64,000 nt of DNA from Anisakis pegreffii (GCA_035041965.1 JAPYMA010001129.1:19198-83197), one strand, 5' to 3'; shown: positions 29,832 to 43,047, numbered from the stretch's first letter. Numbers and translations are program-made. The notes: generated from the letters alone by a model not told the origin.

Positions 29832-32800
29832 ATGTTTCATCGATTTGTATCGTTTGCAGTCGTCCCATTAAGTTTGGGGTTTGTTCATTGATTCTTTGCT
29901 TTGTTTTAACTCGTCTGATCGTAAATATTGGCAACAAATAGTAAGTGAACAAGTGAGTTTTCTGCTTTCATCGAATAGATAGATTAGTAATTATATGGCT
30001 TGATTGATTAGATGCAAATCGCATTGAGTGTTGTTCAGAAGTGTGTTCACGGTATTCAAACGACACAATAAAGATTCGTCCACAGCAACAACAACAACAA
30101 CCATATCACCAGAAGCAACTGTGAACAGTAATGATGTTGATACAGTCTCGAAACATTTCACTAGCAAACATTTTGACATCAGCAAATCTACACAGCTATC
30201 GCAACCTGTTGAATCAAGCAATCAACGTACTCAAGTTCAATTTTTTTTTCATCATCACTCAAAGTTTTATAGTTGCCTCTTCTAGAGTGAGCTTCATACA
30301 CTCGTAATGAGTTGACATCTCTTCTATTCTCTTGTGTTCACTGCGATTGAATCACTATCACATTCAATCGAGTGTTTTTAGGTAGAATTTGTTGGTTTCC
30401 TATTTGTCCACAATAGTCCATCAAATCAAGAAGTTTTAACTGAGAATTTGCATCGAATTCAGATGCTACTACTCCTACTACTACTACTAATATAACGGCA
30501 ACACCGTCGTCAGCAAGAGCACAATTGAGGAATGAAACAATCGAACAACAGCGCAATGCTGTGCACAATTTTCGTTTAGCTTTAAAGGGAAGTGCAGTTT
30601 GTGCACCGATCTTGTTGATCTCGCATCGTGAGCCAAGAACGCCGTTGCAGTTAGAAGATGCGATTAAAAAGGTTTTTGATTTGTACATCGTTTTAAAGTG
30701 CACAAAGACTGCTAAGAATTTTGTTTCTCAACAGTGATGTGCACGATCGGGTGCGTGTTTTCTTAACCATTTCGATGATCTAGAGGCCATCAATACCTCT
30801 TGCCACCTCTTCTCCCGCTACACTAATCTACGTATAATGTCAGAATCAATTTCCCGATCCCTCCCCCCTCCATTATCTCCCGACACTGTCAAGTTACCGG
30901 AAAATGGTGAATTCCTCCCACCGGTTAATTTTGCTATCAAATATGTGCGAAGCGTTGATGATTGCAGTTACAATTAGATGGGGAATGGACAAAATTGATG
31001 CGATGGTCAGTGACGCACATATGTGATGAGAGTGATTTAGCGTGTGGTGACGACATGATCGGAAGACGATCCGGACAAGAAGCTAAATTGAATCGACTTT
31101 TGACGGTATTGATTGCAAAATGTGAGGTGAGTGGGTTGTTGGCTGATTGATGCGCGTATTCATTTAATCATCAATTATGACTATCATTTATGTGTATTTG
31201 ATTTCAAAAGCTCTTGTTGCACATTTGCTTTGAAAGGGACATTACACATCAGGTTGAAGGAAAAAGCAATCGAATTTATCTAGTATTCTTATTGTGGATG
31301 AATGAAGGGTGATATATAAGGTGTTACATTGATTTTGTAGAATGGTTTCGGTGAAGAGTTAATCGAGCAAGGCATTCTATCGATTCTGTTCGATTTGTGT
31401 ACGCGTTTTGCTGCTTGCAATCGTGATCTTTTTATTAGCGCAATGAAATTACTCGCAAATATTGTTATGCAAAGTGAAAAATGCTCAATGGCTGTTGCTG
31501 AATCGGGTACGCGAGATTATTCGTCGTTAGATCTCATGAAATCGATCGCGAAACGATATTCACACATCTTTGCATTAAACTTTCGCAAGGTTATTATCAA
31601 AAAATGCACTTGTATTGTAATCATTAGTAATAATTGAAATGTTCACTCTCGTTTTAGAATGGTTACAACGATTAGCAGCTATGGTTTCGATGAATTCATT
31701 AGAAGAGAATCTTCTGGCTGAAAAGGTTCTTCTTTTCTATCTCGCATATCGTTTGTATCGCATCGTTTTGTTCTCGACTCATTTGTCTGTTTGCCATGGC
31801 TACGTTAAATGTCATTCGTTAATTCATCCTTCGAACATTTATTCCATCCATGCATTTGTCCACTTCCAACTTGCTGTTCGTTATTGTGGATTTGGTGATT
31901 CGATTTTTAGGAGGTATATTATTGTTGAAAGTGATAAATTATGTACGAAAGTGGTGCACTCAAAATTAAGGAATGATTGTGTTTCATTTCATGACAATTT
32001 CAATGACATTCGTCTCTCTGTCAGGTGTGCTTAAATGCAATTAGCGTGCTGACCAAGTCAGATGTTCGATTTGAAACGGATGTTTATCAATTGTATCGAT
32101 CCGACGATGTGAACCAAGAGCCAGTCGTCGATTTGATTTTCGTGCATGGTTTACGTGGCGGTGTCTTTCGAACGTGGCGAGCCAAGGATGATCCAAATGA
32201 CCTACTAAGAACGCGATGTTGGCCAAGGGTACTTGATTAATTTCCAATTTGCTCACATAAACCCAATAATTGTGTTATAAATACGACAACAATAATGATC
32301 TTATAAATATAACAGGATCGCAGAAATGAATTGAGCCAGATATTTTGTAGTCATGGCTTCCATATGACTTGCACAAACCAATACGCATTTTGGCTTTGGA
32401 TTATCCGTCGTCAATTTCGAATATCCGCCGTGGCTCTGTGGAAACACTATCGGAACGTTCCAGTCGTTTCCGAAAACAACTGAAAGCGGCTGGTGTTGGG
32501 CGTCGACCAATCGTTTTTGTTGGTCACAGTATGGGTGAGTTTCTTTTCTTTGCGCCAGCACGATGACTGCAATGGCACATAGATAATGACTTGCAAGTGA
32601 AGTATTGGTGCTAGTGTGTGTCGTCTCTTGAATAGTTTCAACATGAAAATGTGCTACGGCTTTTTTGATTATATTCAACGAATATAGTTACGTGATGTCA
32701 GTTTTGAGAACAATATTATTGTTTTTGTTAGGATAGGATTGAGATTGCAGGTGGTTTGTTAGTGAAACGTTTGATGGTTGATGATGAAGAGATGTTCCGG

Positions 32801-33510
32801 CAAACCATTGGAGTGATGTTTATTGCAACGCCTCATCGAGGTAGTCCATTCGCAAGATACGCATTACGCTTTGCCATACGACCCACCGATGATGTTCTCT
32901 TACTGTCGTTACAAAACGAAACCAACAAGAAGGTTGGTTACTTCCAGCTGTATAATGCATATCGCAGAGTCCAACTACTTTTTGTCGCAATTGCACGGCC
33001 AAAAGGCTGATTAGATGTGGCTCTCATTTTCAAAAGGGACACGGCGTCTTTCGTTTTTAACGTGGAAATTTATCCGTGTTTGGTGGATAGAAAATTGATG
33101 CTTTATTAGCACTACGAAAGAAATCTTTACGAATATTCATCGCAATTTGTTTCAGCTTCATGAGGATTTCCTTCGGATATGTCCGTCAATTGCGGTGATT
33201 TGTTCAATGGCCGAAACTGAAGATTCGCCATTAATATTGCGTCAACGCGGCATTCTTGTTCCATCTGAGAGTGCGTTCTTTGAGCGTGGACCGCTGTACC
33301 ATATTCGTGATGTGAGCATCTTTGTTTATTGATTGTCACTGTAATAAACATCTTTAGAATTGAAATGAATTCTGATTCAATGCAATTAAGGTGATCTATT
33401 TCCAGATTCACTACAACATATGCAAGCCTTCTGGACCGAACGATAAAGCATACGGAGTAATTCTACAGTTTCTTCATGATGTCATGTACCATTTGTCAAG
33501 AAAGTGCTGA
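29832..33510 (+). CDS. SERAC1: SERAC1 homologue: predicted serine hydrolase (alpha/beta-hydrolase)
   Basis: Eleven exons: 29832-29878, 30039-30226, 30463-30671, 30968-31126, 31341-31506, 31658-31725, 32025-32228, 32351-32534, 32751-32932, 33156-33311 and 33406-33510. All phases agree, giving 555 residues. The C-terminal half matches SERAC1: VDLIFVHGLRGG (oxyanion side), WPRSWLPYDL, RILALDYPSS, the nucleophile elbow G-H-S-M-G split by an intron and continuing GLLVKRLM, FIATPHRGSPFARYA, VPSESA and HYNICKPSGPNDKAYG carrying the likely catalytic His. The N-terminus (MFHRFVSFAVVPLSLG then basic residues) looks like a mitochondrial or membrane-anchoring leader, fitting human SERAC1 at the ER-mitochondria contact, where it affects phosphatidylglycerol remodelling and cholesterol trafficking. 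The middle is armadillo-like. The first exon is my inference from phase and a good GTTTGT donor. The protein is shorter than human SERAC1, mainly in the N-terminal half. Confidence 0.92.
30780..30925. other. C-rich segment in SERAC1 intron
   Basis: Pyrimidine-rich block with runs such as CCCTCCCCCCTCC in an otherwise AT-rich intron, followed by opposed ACCGG words about 35 bp apart. No open frame continues the gene. Possibly the remnant of a small GC-rich repeat; no function assigned. Confidence 0.35.
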
Positions 33511-34199
33511 TATTGCTCCCAGTAATCAATCCATATTCGATCAGTATTCGACTAATAGAAATTCGACAGTTAAAAAGAGACCGTTCACGTAGTTTCATGT
33601 TTCAGCTAACCACTACACAAGTAGTCTCTTGGTCACGTCAAAATGCTCTGTTGTCCATCGGTCCGTCTGAATGAAGATCTAAATCTTAGCCGAACCTGAT
33701 CAATTTTATCCCTAATCCTAAACTAATGTCTTTTTTTTGCAAAATTAGTTGGATTGTTCATTGAGAACATTAAGTATTTCTGTTTTAATCACACAGTCGA
33801 TATAATCGATATTTGATGGGTAATTCATTGTACATTTACATATTATGTGTGCGGTGGTGATGTGTTATTACGAGTAGTGTAAATTTGTTGAGTTGCTCAA
33901 TTGCTTATGTACTTTTTTCGTTGTTGTTTGATCGGAATTTTTGGGTCTATTGTCGAGACTGAGATGGCGATTTTATTGGTCATTAAATCTGAATGTATTC
34001 TTAGCGTTCTAAAGTTAATGCTTATTGTATTTGATGTTGAATCGTCTCTACCATTGATTCATCGTAGAGTGATGACTGATACGGTGGCTATTGACAGGCG
34101 TTTTACGATTGTTCTGTTTCCTTTTATCGAGAATTCTATCTGTTCAAGCTTTTAGGAAGACATTCATTTCTGGCAGTATTGGCGTAGATAGGATTTTTC

Positions 34200-34360
34200 T
34201 CGAAGTCCGAGGGGGGAGGGAGGGGGAGAGCAAAATGGTCCGGTCTAATGTTCAGAACTAATGAAATAATCTCTCATAACCCTCCAGAAGTACGCTCGCG
34301 GGGACTCACATTCTCATAAAGTCCTCCGCAAGGCTCCCGCGCCCCCTCCCCCTTCTTCGT
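34200..34360. repeat. GC-rich island with G-run and C-run in opposed orientation
   Basis: A G-rich strand at 34211-34226 (G6-A-G3-A-G5) is mirrored by a C-rich block at 34341-34354 on the same strand. Each is flanked by CGAAG-like and CTTCG-like words, so the two ends could pair as imperfect inverted repeats about 150 bp apart. The G block is a possible quadruplex former. It looks like a small insertion with degenerate terminal repeats, but no target duplication is clear. Confidence 0.5.
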
Positions 34361-36312
34361 GATGACCTCTGTAAAACGCGTATAAGTAATTTAACAGTAA
34401 TTCATTGTCATAACTCACAATTTGTTTATCAGTCACAATAAACGTTGCACGTGTGTGCCATAAGCAGTGATGCTCAAGCTCCGAAACCAAAATTGTTTTT
34501 GATTCTCAATTTTAAAAAAATCACAGCAACATTTAGTAACCGGAACTGAGAACTACATGACAATTTCTTTCCGAACCTGAATTGGTAATTTCGTATTTTC
34601 GGTTGGATTTAGATTTTTTCAACTTTTTATAAAATTCAGATTTTGTTCAAATGCATCATGCAAAACGATTAATTCCCATAATGTAGCCATGATGAAGTGA
34701 TTATGTTGCTGAGTTGAATTGGATTTGGATCGATTTTATGCACGAAATGAAAGGACGAATATGTGTTTTCGATTTGAACAACAATATTATCACAGCCGGT
34801 ATCAAGAAGGAGAAGGATGTTGAATGACGAATCAATCTGATTTATAAAACCAGATGTGAGACAACTGACCGGTTGACAGCTGAAACGGTTTGATATGCGA
34901 TTGCGAAAACGAGATTAGCGCTTCGATATTGTGGTTGGAGGGGATATGTTTGCACATAAAGCTGTATACAATAAATTCATCTGTTTAAATGTTTTGATTG
35001 CTAATTTTGGGCTGCACTGAATGGACATGTAGACAGGCAATAGGTTAGTTTGAAGATGTTGAGGAAGGGATGAGAATGGAATAAGAAACATAGATGAATG
35101 AATTAGACGGGACAACCAATGGACCAACTGGCTGTCAGATATCACAAATGAGATGTAGTGATGATGATGATTGTGGTAATTACTTGTTACGAGTGCATGA
35201 AGGATGGAGCAGTGAATGCATTGAGGAATGAAGAAGGAGACGGACGAAAGGGGAATGAAACAGTCGCGATGACGAAAGGTAAATCGGTCGATTGGAACGA
35301 TCACTGATAATAATAATAATGATACTACTGGCGACGGTTAAATCGTGTGTGCGTTCATGTATTCGTTGAAGTGATTTCATTTCGTATTGGTATGAAAATA
35401 TGCAAAGTGTAAGAGAGTGACTCTGGTAGCATTCGTTATATGATAATATTCCTACAAATTACATTAACAGTTTCATTTCAAAAATATCCTTGGTTAACCC
35501 TGAAAGCAGTAGATTATTGATCCTATTCACAACATTGCAGTCGTTCTATTTAACAAATTTTTTACAGTAATTATTCGCTTGGGTATACATAAACAATAGG
35601 TATTTCATCAATTCTGTCAGTGGTACAATAGATATTCCATATATATTTTCGTTATCGTTATTGATGTTACCTTTGATATGGTCATTGTTATTATTATGTT
35701 ATCACTTTTAGTATCTTTATCACTATTTTTTATTGTCATTGAGCAATCACTTATGTGAAGATAACAACTTGATGTGACCAATACTGAAGATTTTGTGGTC
35801 GGTTGTAATTTCAAATGTATCTGTCTATGCATTTCTCTTGATAGTGCGTGTCTGCATGAATGTCGTATTTGTATTGAATCGAAAATAGATCATCATGAAA
35901 AGATGATCAGTTCAATTGATCTCATCTCATTTTAATCATCATATTCACAAGAGTTGTCCATCCACGAGTCAATCTCGTTCCACACTTCGTCCCGTTCTTT
36001 CATGTCCTGTTCGAACCCGTCTTATCCCATCACGTTTTCCTATTGATCCTTTCATTCTTCATCCTTAAATGACTCAATAATCTGTTTCTTCTTCGTCTAC
36101 TGCTATTCTTTCTTGATTGGATGAAACTCATCACAGACTTGTTATGTTAATTAAATCCAGTTGAATCAGTACAGTGGATATTATTTCAGTTGCTGATCAT
36201 TTTGCATGATCATATTGTTATTCCTTGCACAATTTCAAGCGAGTAATCACTCAGCTTCATGATACCATCGTCACCTGTTGCGATCGAGTGTGAGATGCAG
36301 TTGTTCACTTGA

Positions 36313-36400
36313 CTAATGACTATTATTATTATTTATTATTATTATTTATTATTATTGTTATTATTACTATTACTCATATTATTGTTATTATTATTATTCT
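36313..36400. repeat. ATT/TTA microsatellite
   Basis: Interrupted TTA/ATT triplet repeat of nearly 90 bp in the intergenic region; gives a spurious Ile/Leu/Tyr-rich frame. Confidence 0.85.
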
Positions 36401-37489
36401 TGTTTTTGTTTGCTGCAATCTCTACCATCCTTAAACCATTTAATTCAATTCAGTTTCATTTTTTTATAATCGATTTATCTTCTTTATCATCATTTATGGG
36501 CAAAATCAATTACAAATTCCCAGTCGCTCAGTTCTAATTTTCTACAACTCATTCGTTATCAAATACCTCTTGGCCATTATCCATCATATTATCATTCTAT
36601 TTGATTTTGTTCACTTATTCACACTTCATTAGCAAGTTTCCCTTCTTTAGCAGTATTCCTTTGCCATAATTAAAGTTGCAGTAACAGCTGTTGCATTCTT
36701 CATCGACGATCACACACCAACAGTGAACTGATGAATTCAATCATTCATTCAACCACTTATTTGTTTTGTATTCTTCAAACAAACTAACCTCATTTTGTTG
36801 TTGGTAATCGTCGTTCTTTGGAACACTTATTACATACATATATGATACCACCAACCACTGTGAATTTGCAATTCTTTTTTTTTCGATTCTTTTCGAAAGA
36901 GAATGACCGAATGGAATGAAACCACACAGAGGACATTATCTATTGCCCGTTCATATTATTATGTGTTCGCGCTATGTCGTTCAACGTATTTACATTTATC
37001 TGTATGTACACATGGGGAACCATATTGGGCGAGTACTCCTATGTTACTGTTCAGGATTCGAGTAGAGTATTTTTTTGCTTGAGAAAAGTTTAAGTAAGAT
37101 TTGATTGACGAAGAAAATCACAGTGGTGTAGTGAAATTTTGTGATGGATGAGTGAATAACTGGATGAATGCATAATTGATTACTTCTAATTTTGAAGTAG
37201 CTGTGTTGACACGTCTAGAACATATTTTAGCAATCATTCATTTTTACGACATTCCGCAAGTACTTGAATGAAGTCAATGAGATGTTCTTCTTGCAAAAAC
37301 GTAACAGAATACAAACGGACAATTAAATGATTAGGAAGCGATAGCTATTTTCGTGTTATTTTTTATTGTTGACTTGTGATAAACTGTTTGTTTGATTGAT
37401 TAATTTATTTATTAATTAATTGATTTGTTGATTCGAATCGATTCGATTTGACAAATTCTTTTCATTCGAATATAAATGAATTATATGAT

Positions 37490-37620
37490 ATTATCATTAT
37501 TATTATTATCATGCTTATTATTATCGGTAACATTATTACTTTTGCCAATAGAGTCATTATCATTATTATCATTAATATTGTTATTATTACCGCTAATAAT
37601 AGAGTTATTGATTATTATTA
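37490..37620. repeat. ATT/TTA microsatellite
   Basis: Interrupted ATT-type triplet repeat of about 130 bp in the intergenic region upstream of the cystine-knot gene; gives spurious Ile/Leu-rich frames. Confidence 0.8.
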
Positions 37621-38470
37621 TTGTTCGGTTCCGCTTTTTTGTTTTTTATTTTCCTTTTGTTGCAACTGATAAGTGACATCAAAGAGTAGAAACTTGTTTC
37701 GATTGAAAATGATATTTAAATTGTCATATCTTTATTTACATGAATTACTTGTATTAATCACATCGATTGCTCGCCACACATATCCATTGGTCGCCGCCTT
37801 TAAGCTTACCAAGCAGCTGTCTGTTCTTGATTTTCGAAACTGCTCGAAGAAATCCGCATTCAAATATTATCCGTTAACTTTGGAAAATTTGCATTCCATT
37901 GATCCTTTATTCGTTTCATTGAATTCAGTCACTTTTCGTTTTCGTTGACAATATTGATTGATAGCGTCATCGTTTCATACTAATTCATCCATTTTCATGA
38001 TCCTCATCAACATAATCATCTCGTTTTGCTTCATTTTTCATCTCTCAGCCGCTTGCTTCATTCTACTCTTCTTGGAAACAATTTTATGCTTCAAATAGTA
38101 ATCAGTTATCATTTCACCAACATCACAGTTCAGTGAATATTCAGTCTAGCATGCGTTCTGTTCTCTACACACATAATTTCGTTCTCATTAATCGCATCTA
38201 TTCAATTGAAATCGCTCGTACATTCGATTTGAATTCATGCAATACGATCGTTTGAATGGTGAGATTATTTATGATTATTACAATGATTGATTAGCGTGAT
38301 GTTGATTACAGTAAGAATTGTTGGAGAGAGGCGAATGATTAAAACGGAATTGCGGTTACGGCCACCGCTTAAATTCCGGAACAGGTTGCAAGAGCCATTA
38401 CTGTTTCGCATTTGCAGCATTACCAACACAACAAGGAAGTTGGTTGTTGCGCTGAGTAAAACTGGTGGAT

Positions 38471-41400
38471 ATGTTGTTATCAGCATTACCATGCACCAGT
38501 ACTCAACCAACCGCGATATTGAGCACTGCGAAGAATCCGAATCGAAGCGATTCAGCAGAAGTGTCTTCGTTGCATGAATGCATCATACACCATCGTCATG
38601 CTCATCATCATTCATCATCTTTACTCGAACTATTTCGATGCTCATCAACGTCACGTATATGCTTTCTGATTCTACTACTTTCGACCGCAGCCACTGTTCA
38701 TGGTGTATTCGTGCAGTCGTCATCTGTTATTCAAGCATCGTCTAGTGCTAGTAGCTCCAGCAGCACATCTTCTTCTTATCCGTCTTCCTCCTCTCCTCCA
38801 CCCACTTCGACTTCCAATGAAGTCACTGATATCGCCGCTAATGCTTTATCTACTGATAGCACTGATACAACTGCTGCTTTATTACCTTCTTCGTCCAAAC
38901 TTACTATTGAACTCGACACACGTTCATCCGAACTCAAAACCCTTTCAAAATCAACAACACCTCCTGATGTCTCAGACGATCCTGCGGCACGTTATCATAC
39001 CTTAGCCGGAACAGCTTCATCCGCAATCAGTGCACCTCCTTCTTCGAGCACAAATGCCAGCAGCGATACTAGCCAGTCACTTCCCGTTTCTCTTGCAACA
39101 GTCACTTCTTCTATCGGTGTTAGGAATAAGACCATTACTAGTCGTGCCCCTCTTACTGCTCTTTCCACCACTACAACCTCATTTGTACACGATGTTACAA
39201 CTAGTGCATTCGAAATTGTTCATCTCGAAACAACTCCAACTGAAGACACCTCCAAAAACATTAGCAGCAGTATCCATGAGAGTGATTCCAGTATCGATAT
39301 CGCAGAAATGCAGCATCTCATAGAACCACCACAAGCACTAGTGGCCAGCAATTGCGCAATGAAGGATTTCAAAAAAGCAACTGGTTTGTCTCACTCGTCA
39401 CCCTTTTTGTTTATCCTCACTTTGCTCATCACAATCATAAATGATATAGTGATATTGTTAGTAATAGCAAACGAAATGCTATTATTATCAATCATAAAGT
39501 TTTATGGAAGGAACTAAGTTCAGTTTTAATGATGTCTTCGTTTCTGGCATTGTATCCTTAATTATTTCACTTGTCAACCAGCATTTAGGTGCATCCTTTT
39601 TTTTGCTCATTTAAATCGAAGTGTTGCTGTTATTGCTGACGTTCATTAAATGAAAACAGTATTACAATTGAACACTTTCTGTTTAGTATTGATGTATTAT
39701 GGTGGGAGTAGTTGAGTGACCACACACAAATACATTTTAATGCTTGTTGGTAAATGCTAAGGCTTAAGGTAGCTGATACATAATGTATTTCAGCTAGTAG
39801 TTGACCATTTTCTTGCAAGAAAGCATATTTTTGAATCAAAACAAATTGATATGAATTTACTGAGCATGCGATTTTTAATTTACTCAGCAGATTCGGTAGT
39901 ATGCATTAGGAGAGTTTTTGAAAACGATAAAATTTTGACTTTACCACGCTTTGATATACACTGATAAGATGAATAAATGAATGAATTATGTGTGTGTTGC
40001 AGAAGATGAATTACTGAAGTACAGACGAGATTTGGAAAGTCTGTTAGCTGAAGTGGATACGGCATTAGTGAGCAATTCAATTGAGCGCCGTAAACGCTAT
40101 TCACGATATTCACCGATTTCTGCGTCATTACCCGATCGTGAGTCGGCGTTTTTTTTGGATCGAGTTCGAGCAATTCAAGTGACTCGTGAAGAGGAACTGA
40201 ACAGTAATCTGAATCGTAACAATGTCGAAGAGTCGTCCTCCTCATCTCCACAGCAACAAAATGAACAATATCAGCCACAGAAAATACGCGCAAAACCTTT
40301 CATACCCAAGGTGTTTACATTACTTTTTTTTCATCGTCCATTCTTTCCGTCTTGTTTGTTCATTTTCACAGCAATTTTATTGCCGTTGAGCAATACGCAA
40401 CAAATTCGATTGTTTTCTCCATATGACATTAATGTTTTTTTGTTGAAGCGTAATAACACAGTGGAAGAGTGCAAACGCTTATCACAACAAGAGCTGGTGG
40501 TTGAACTTAAGCAAAAAGGCACGTATAATCCAGATTTGATGGCCTGGGATGCATCTGGTGTTATACGTTTCCTTGATCGATCCATTGTTGATCAGTATGA
40601 GGTGAGTGAGTGAGTGAATGTTGACTGCAATAATATCTCAGCAATTTTCTAAAAGATTTTGAATTTGCTCGTTGTTTTCAAGTTCGAAAATTATAAGTTA
40701 TTTTCGTTCTGTTTTTAGCGTCAAATGAAAAGTCATGCGAGCAGTGAAGAAACTGTCGAACGAAATATTGAGGCGTTGGAGCGCATTCTGGCTGAACTAA
40801 ATTTACAATGTGATGTACGATCGCCATCGGTTATTTCACGAATTCAAAATTTAACCTTGTTAGTAGTGACTGGCATTTTCACTCTTCATTCAGTTCACTC
40901 CACTGGTTCAATCTCCATTCAGCCTTATATGTTCCACGAAAAACCACTTCGAGCAGTTTTGCGCACGTAATGAAAGCAAATTAAGCCTTCTCAGTCTGAG
41001 CTAATCTTTGAGCTAGCCCGCTCGGTCATTTCATTTATTCAGTGATGAATGGTTGATTGCAGTTTGAAAATTTTGCCCACAGTATTTGGGATGAATTAGT
41101 ACGGGTATTATAAGCATGAATTGTTTCAACTGCTACAGTGCGAATACTGATTATGTTGCATTGCATCGAATGTGAAACAATGATGAAAACAGGGGTGAAC
41201 CGAGGCGTAGCGTGGTATCGCCGTCGATTCGGATGACTGAGTCCGAGTTACGCTCAAAGCGAGAAGTTGCTAAAAGTTTGATCGACTCATTTGAAGCATC
41301 TCGGCAAGCAGATGCTGCAGCAACGACACAACAACAAGAACGGCACTCATCACACTCTCAGAAGAAACAAAGACAAAAGCTTATAGGTATGAATGACTTC

Positions 41401-42471
41401 AGATTGATCGATTCATTGAACGACTAGTCTATCGAGCGATTGTTGAATCATGGTTAGATGACTGATTCAGATGACTGCTCACACCTTCTGGTGCTTTTCA
41501 TTCAATCAACTGACGAATGTGATATGTTGAGGTGACGTTCATGTGGTACCATTTGGATGTGATAAGCGTGGTGGTGAAGAGGATGGTTATCTGCGGTTGT
41601 GTGCGGCATGCCAAGCGATACGACGACTTCCCGACACATTCTTCCCACCTTTCATCAACGAGGTGATGTGCGATGATGATAAAGCATGCCTTTATTTCTA
41701 CGATTTTCGTAAGTCTGTTTACATCTTACCATACTGAGTACATCACAAAACAAATCTTGCATTTGCGGCGCTTCTTACTTTGATAAAAGTGAGAAGATCG
41801 AATGTAAAAACTAAATTATTTGTTTCATTGATGCCATGAAGAGCCTAAGAACGGCCGGCTCAATCATTTCGTTCGATGAGTACAACAAAGAAAATCTCAA
41901 AAAAAAATGCTTTGTGATTTGTCATGATTAGTGCGGATATTTTATAGCACACGGAAAATGTAAGCAAAAACATATGAATTTTGTGGTGCTGAGGAACGTT
42001 GGCACAGATCAATGTCAAATATGGCAGAAATTCAATTTAAATGTTCGTGTTTCATGTGAATGTTTTGTTGGTCAGTTTTTAAAAAAAATTCATTTTCAGT
42101 GTTCATATTCTTATCTGCTCGTGCTCTTCTTTCCATCTAAGTTTCATTCATTAAACAAAATGACGAACGTAGATCGCTCTCGTATAATGGAAATGCCCAT
42201 AATGAGCAGCAAAAGACCACTGAAATAAGACTAAAATTGCATCGCTGTCGAATTATTTGCATGTGGACGAGCTGGATTATTCATAGTGATCTTACTAAAT
42301 AAGTTGTCGAACCGAATCGTAACAAAGCAATATGTGTGCACAAATTTAACAAACTGTAGTTTATTATCATTTTATCATGTCATATTATTCTATTCAAGCA
42401 TTCATTTCCGTGTAGCTACAAAACAACTAACTCTTTCAGATGAAATGTCTTTCTTCGCTAAATATGTATAG
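38471..42471 (+). CDS. Secreted cystine-knot pro-protein, Trunk/PTTH/noggin-like candidate
   Basis: Eight exons: 38471-39383, 40003-40310, 40449-40601, 40719-40858, 41193-41386, 41532-41708, 41948-42070 and 42440-42471. Every phase agrees, giving 679 residues. Residues 63-76 are a hydrophobic core (ICFLILLLSTAA) that can serve as signal peptide or anchor after an unusually long N-region. Residues 80-290 are Ser/Thr-rich, mucin-like. A basic RRKR (333-336) and a KKQR (562-565) are possible convertase sites. The last 100 residues hold nine cysteines: FGC, LRLC, AAC, EVMC, KAC, HGKC, DQC, VSC and CEC, with RLPDTFFPPF and an IWQKF...VSCEC ending. That layout recalls the C-terminal cystine knot of Drosophila Trunk/PTTH and of noggin-type ligands, which act as secreted signals after furin cleavage. 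The family call is from pattern memory and is moderate; secretion and cystine-rich maturation are well supported. The start codon is the first in-frame Met; an upstream exon is possible. Confidence 0.8.
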
Positions 42472-42494
42472 ATGAACGAATGTTCAAAATGGAG

Positions 42495-42591
42495 AATAAA
42501 TGTAACAAAACAACAACAACCACGATTGAAACAACAACAACAACAATAAGCTATGTGTATTATATCTCGATTTCACTGTTTGAAAAATAAA
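42495..42591 (+). terminator. Polyadenylation signals of the cystine-knot gene
   Basis: Two AATAAA hexamers at 42495-42500 and 42586-42591, shortly after the stop at 42471, separated by a CAA-repeat. Either could direct 3' end formation. Confidence 0.55.
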
Positions 42592-43047
42592 TTCATTCGA
42601 AAGTATTGTTTAAGTTAAGAGACATAGACGCAGTTCTGTGTTCCGTTGATGTATATAGTGTTGAATAGGATAAGTAAGATACTCGCCAAATGCAGTCTTG
42701 TCAATTGAAATGTCTTTCACGTTATTATTGTTGTCATTATTATTACCGTATTATTATCGCTGACAGCTATTCTAATTTTTTAATCATTGCTCTATGTGAT
42801 CATTGCTGTTATTGTTCTTTTTATCATTGTTATTATAATAATTATTATGGCTTTTATTGCATGCCAAGATGATCGTTATTAACTTAATCATTACTTCATT
42901 TCGTTATCGTTAGTGGCGTTCAAGATATGATTATGAGTCGTATCGTCACGCTATTCATAGTTGTTAATGTTTTATCAATCGTCACTTTGAATTAAGGGTC
43001 GATCCTTTGACTTTTGCTCTGATGGTAACCATCTTGTTTATGCCTGA

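Larger units (their letters stand above)
33511..38470. other. Intergenic region, 5 kb, simple-sequence rich
   Basis: No convincing gene. Contains a GC-rich island at 34200-34360 and ATT-type microsatellites at 36313-36400 and 37490-37620. A pyrimidine-rich stretch lies at 35.9-36.7 kb. Several open frames of 60-130 codons, for example minus 34915-35304, have Ser/His/Ile-rich low-complexity translations with no conserved pattern and are judged non-coding. The last 200 bp before 38471 may be 5' UTR or an untranslated exon of the next gene (acceptor near 38300). Confidence 0.55.

Noticed and set aside
34915..35304. Minus-strand open frame of 129 codons
   Set aside because: Ser/His/Leu-rich low-complexity translation driven by GATGAATG-type repeats on the other strand; no domain and no splice context.
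38700..39323. Alternative plus-strand frames overlapping the Ser/Thr-rich exon
   Set aside because: Shadows in other frames of the same repetitive codons; only the main frame joins the downstream exons in phase.
40372..40448. Use of the TTTCACAG acceptor at 40371 in the cystine-knot gene
   Set aside because: It puts a stop six codons later in phase; the acceptor ending at 40448 keeps the frame open.
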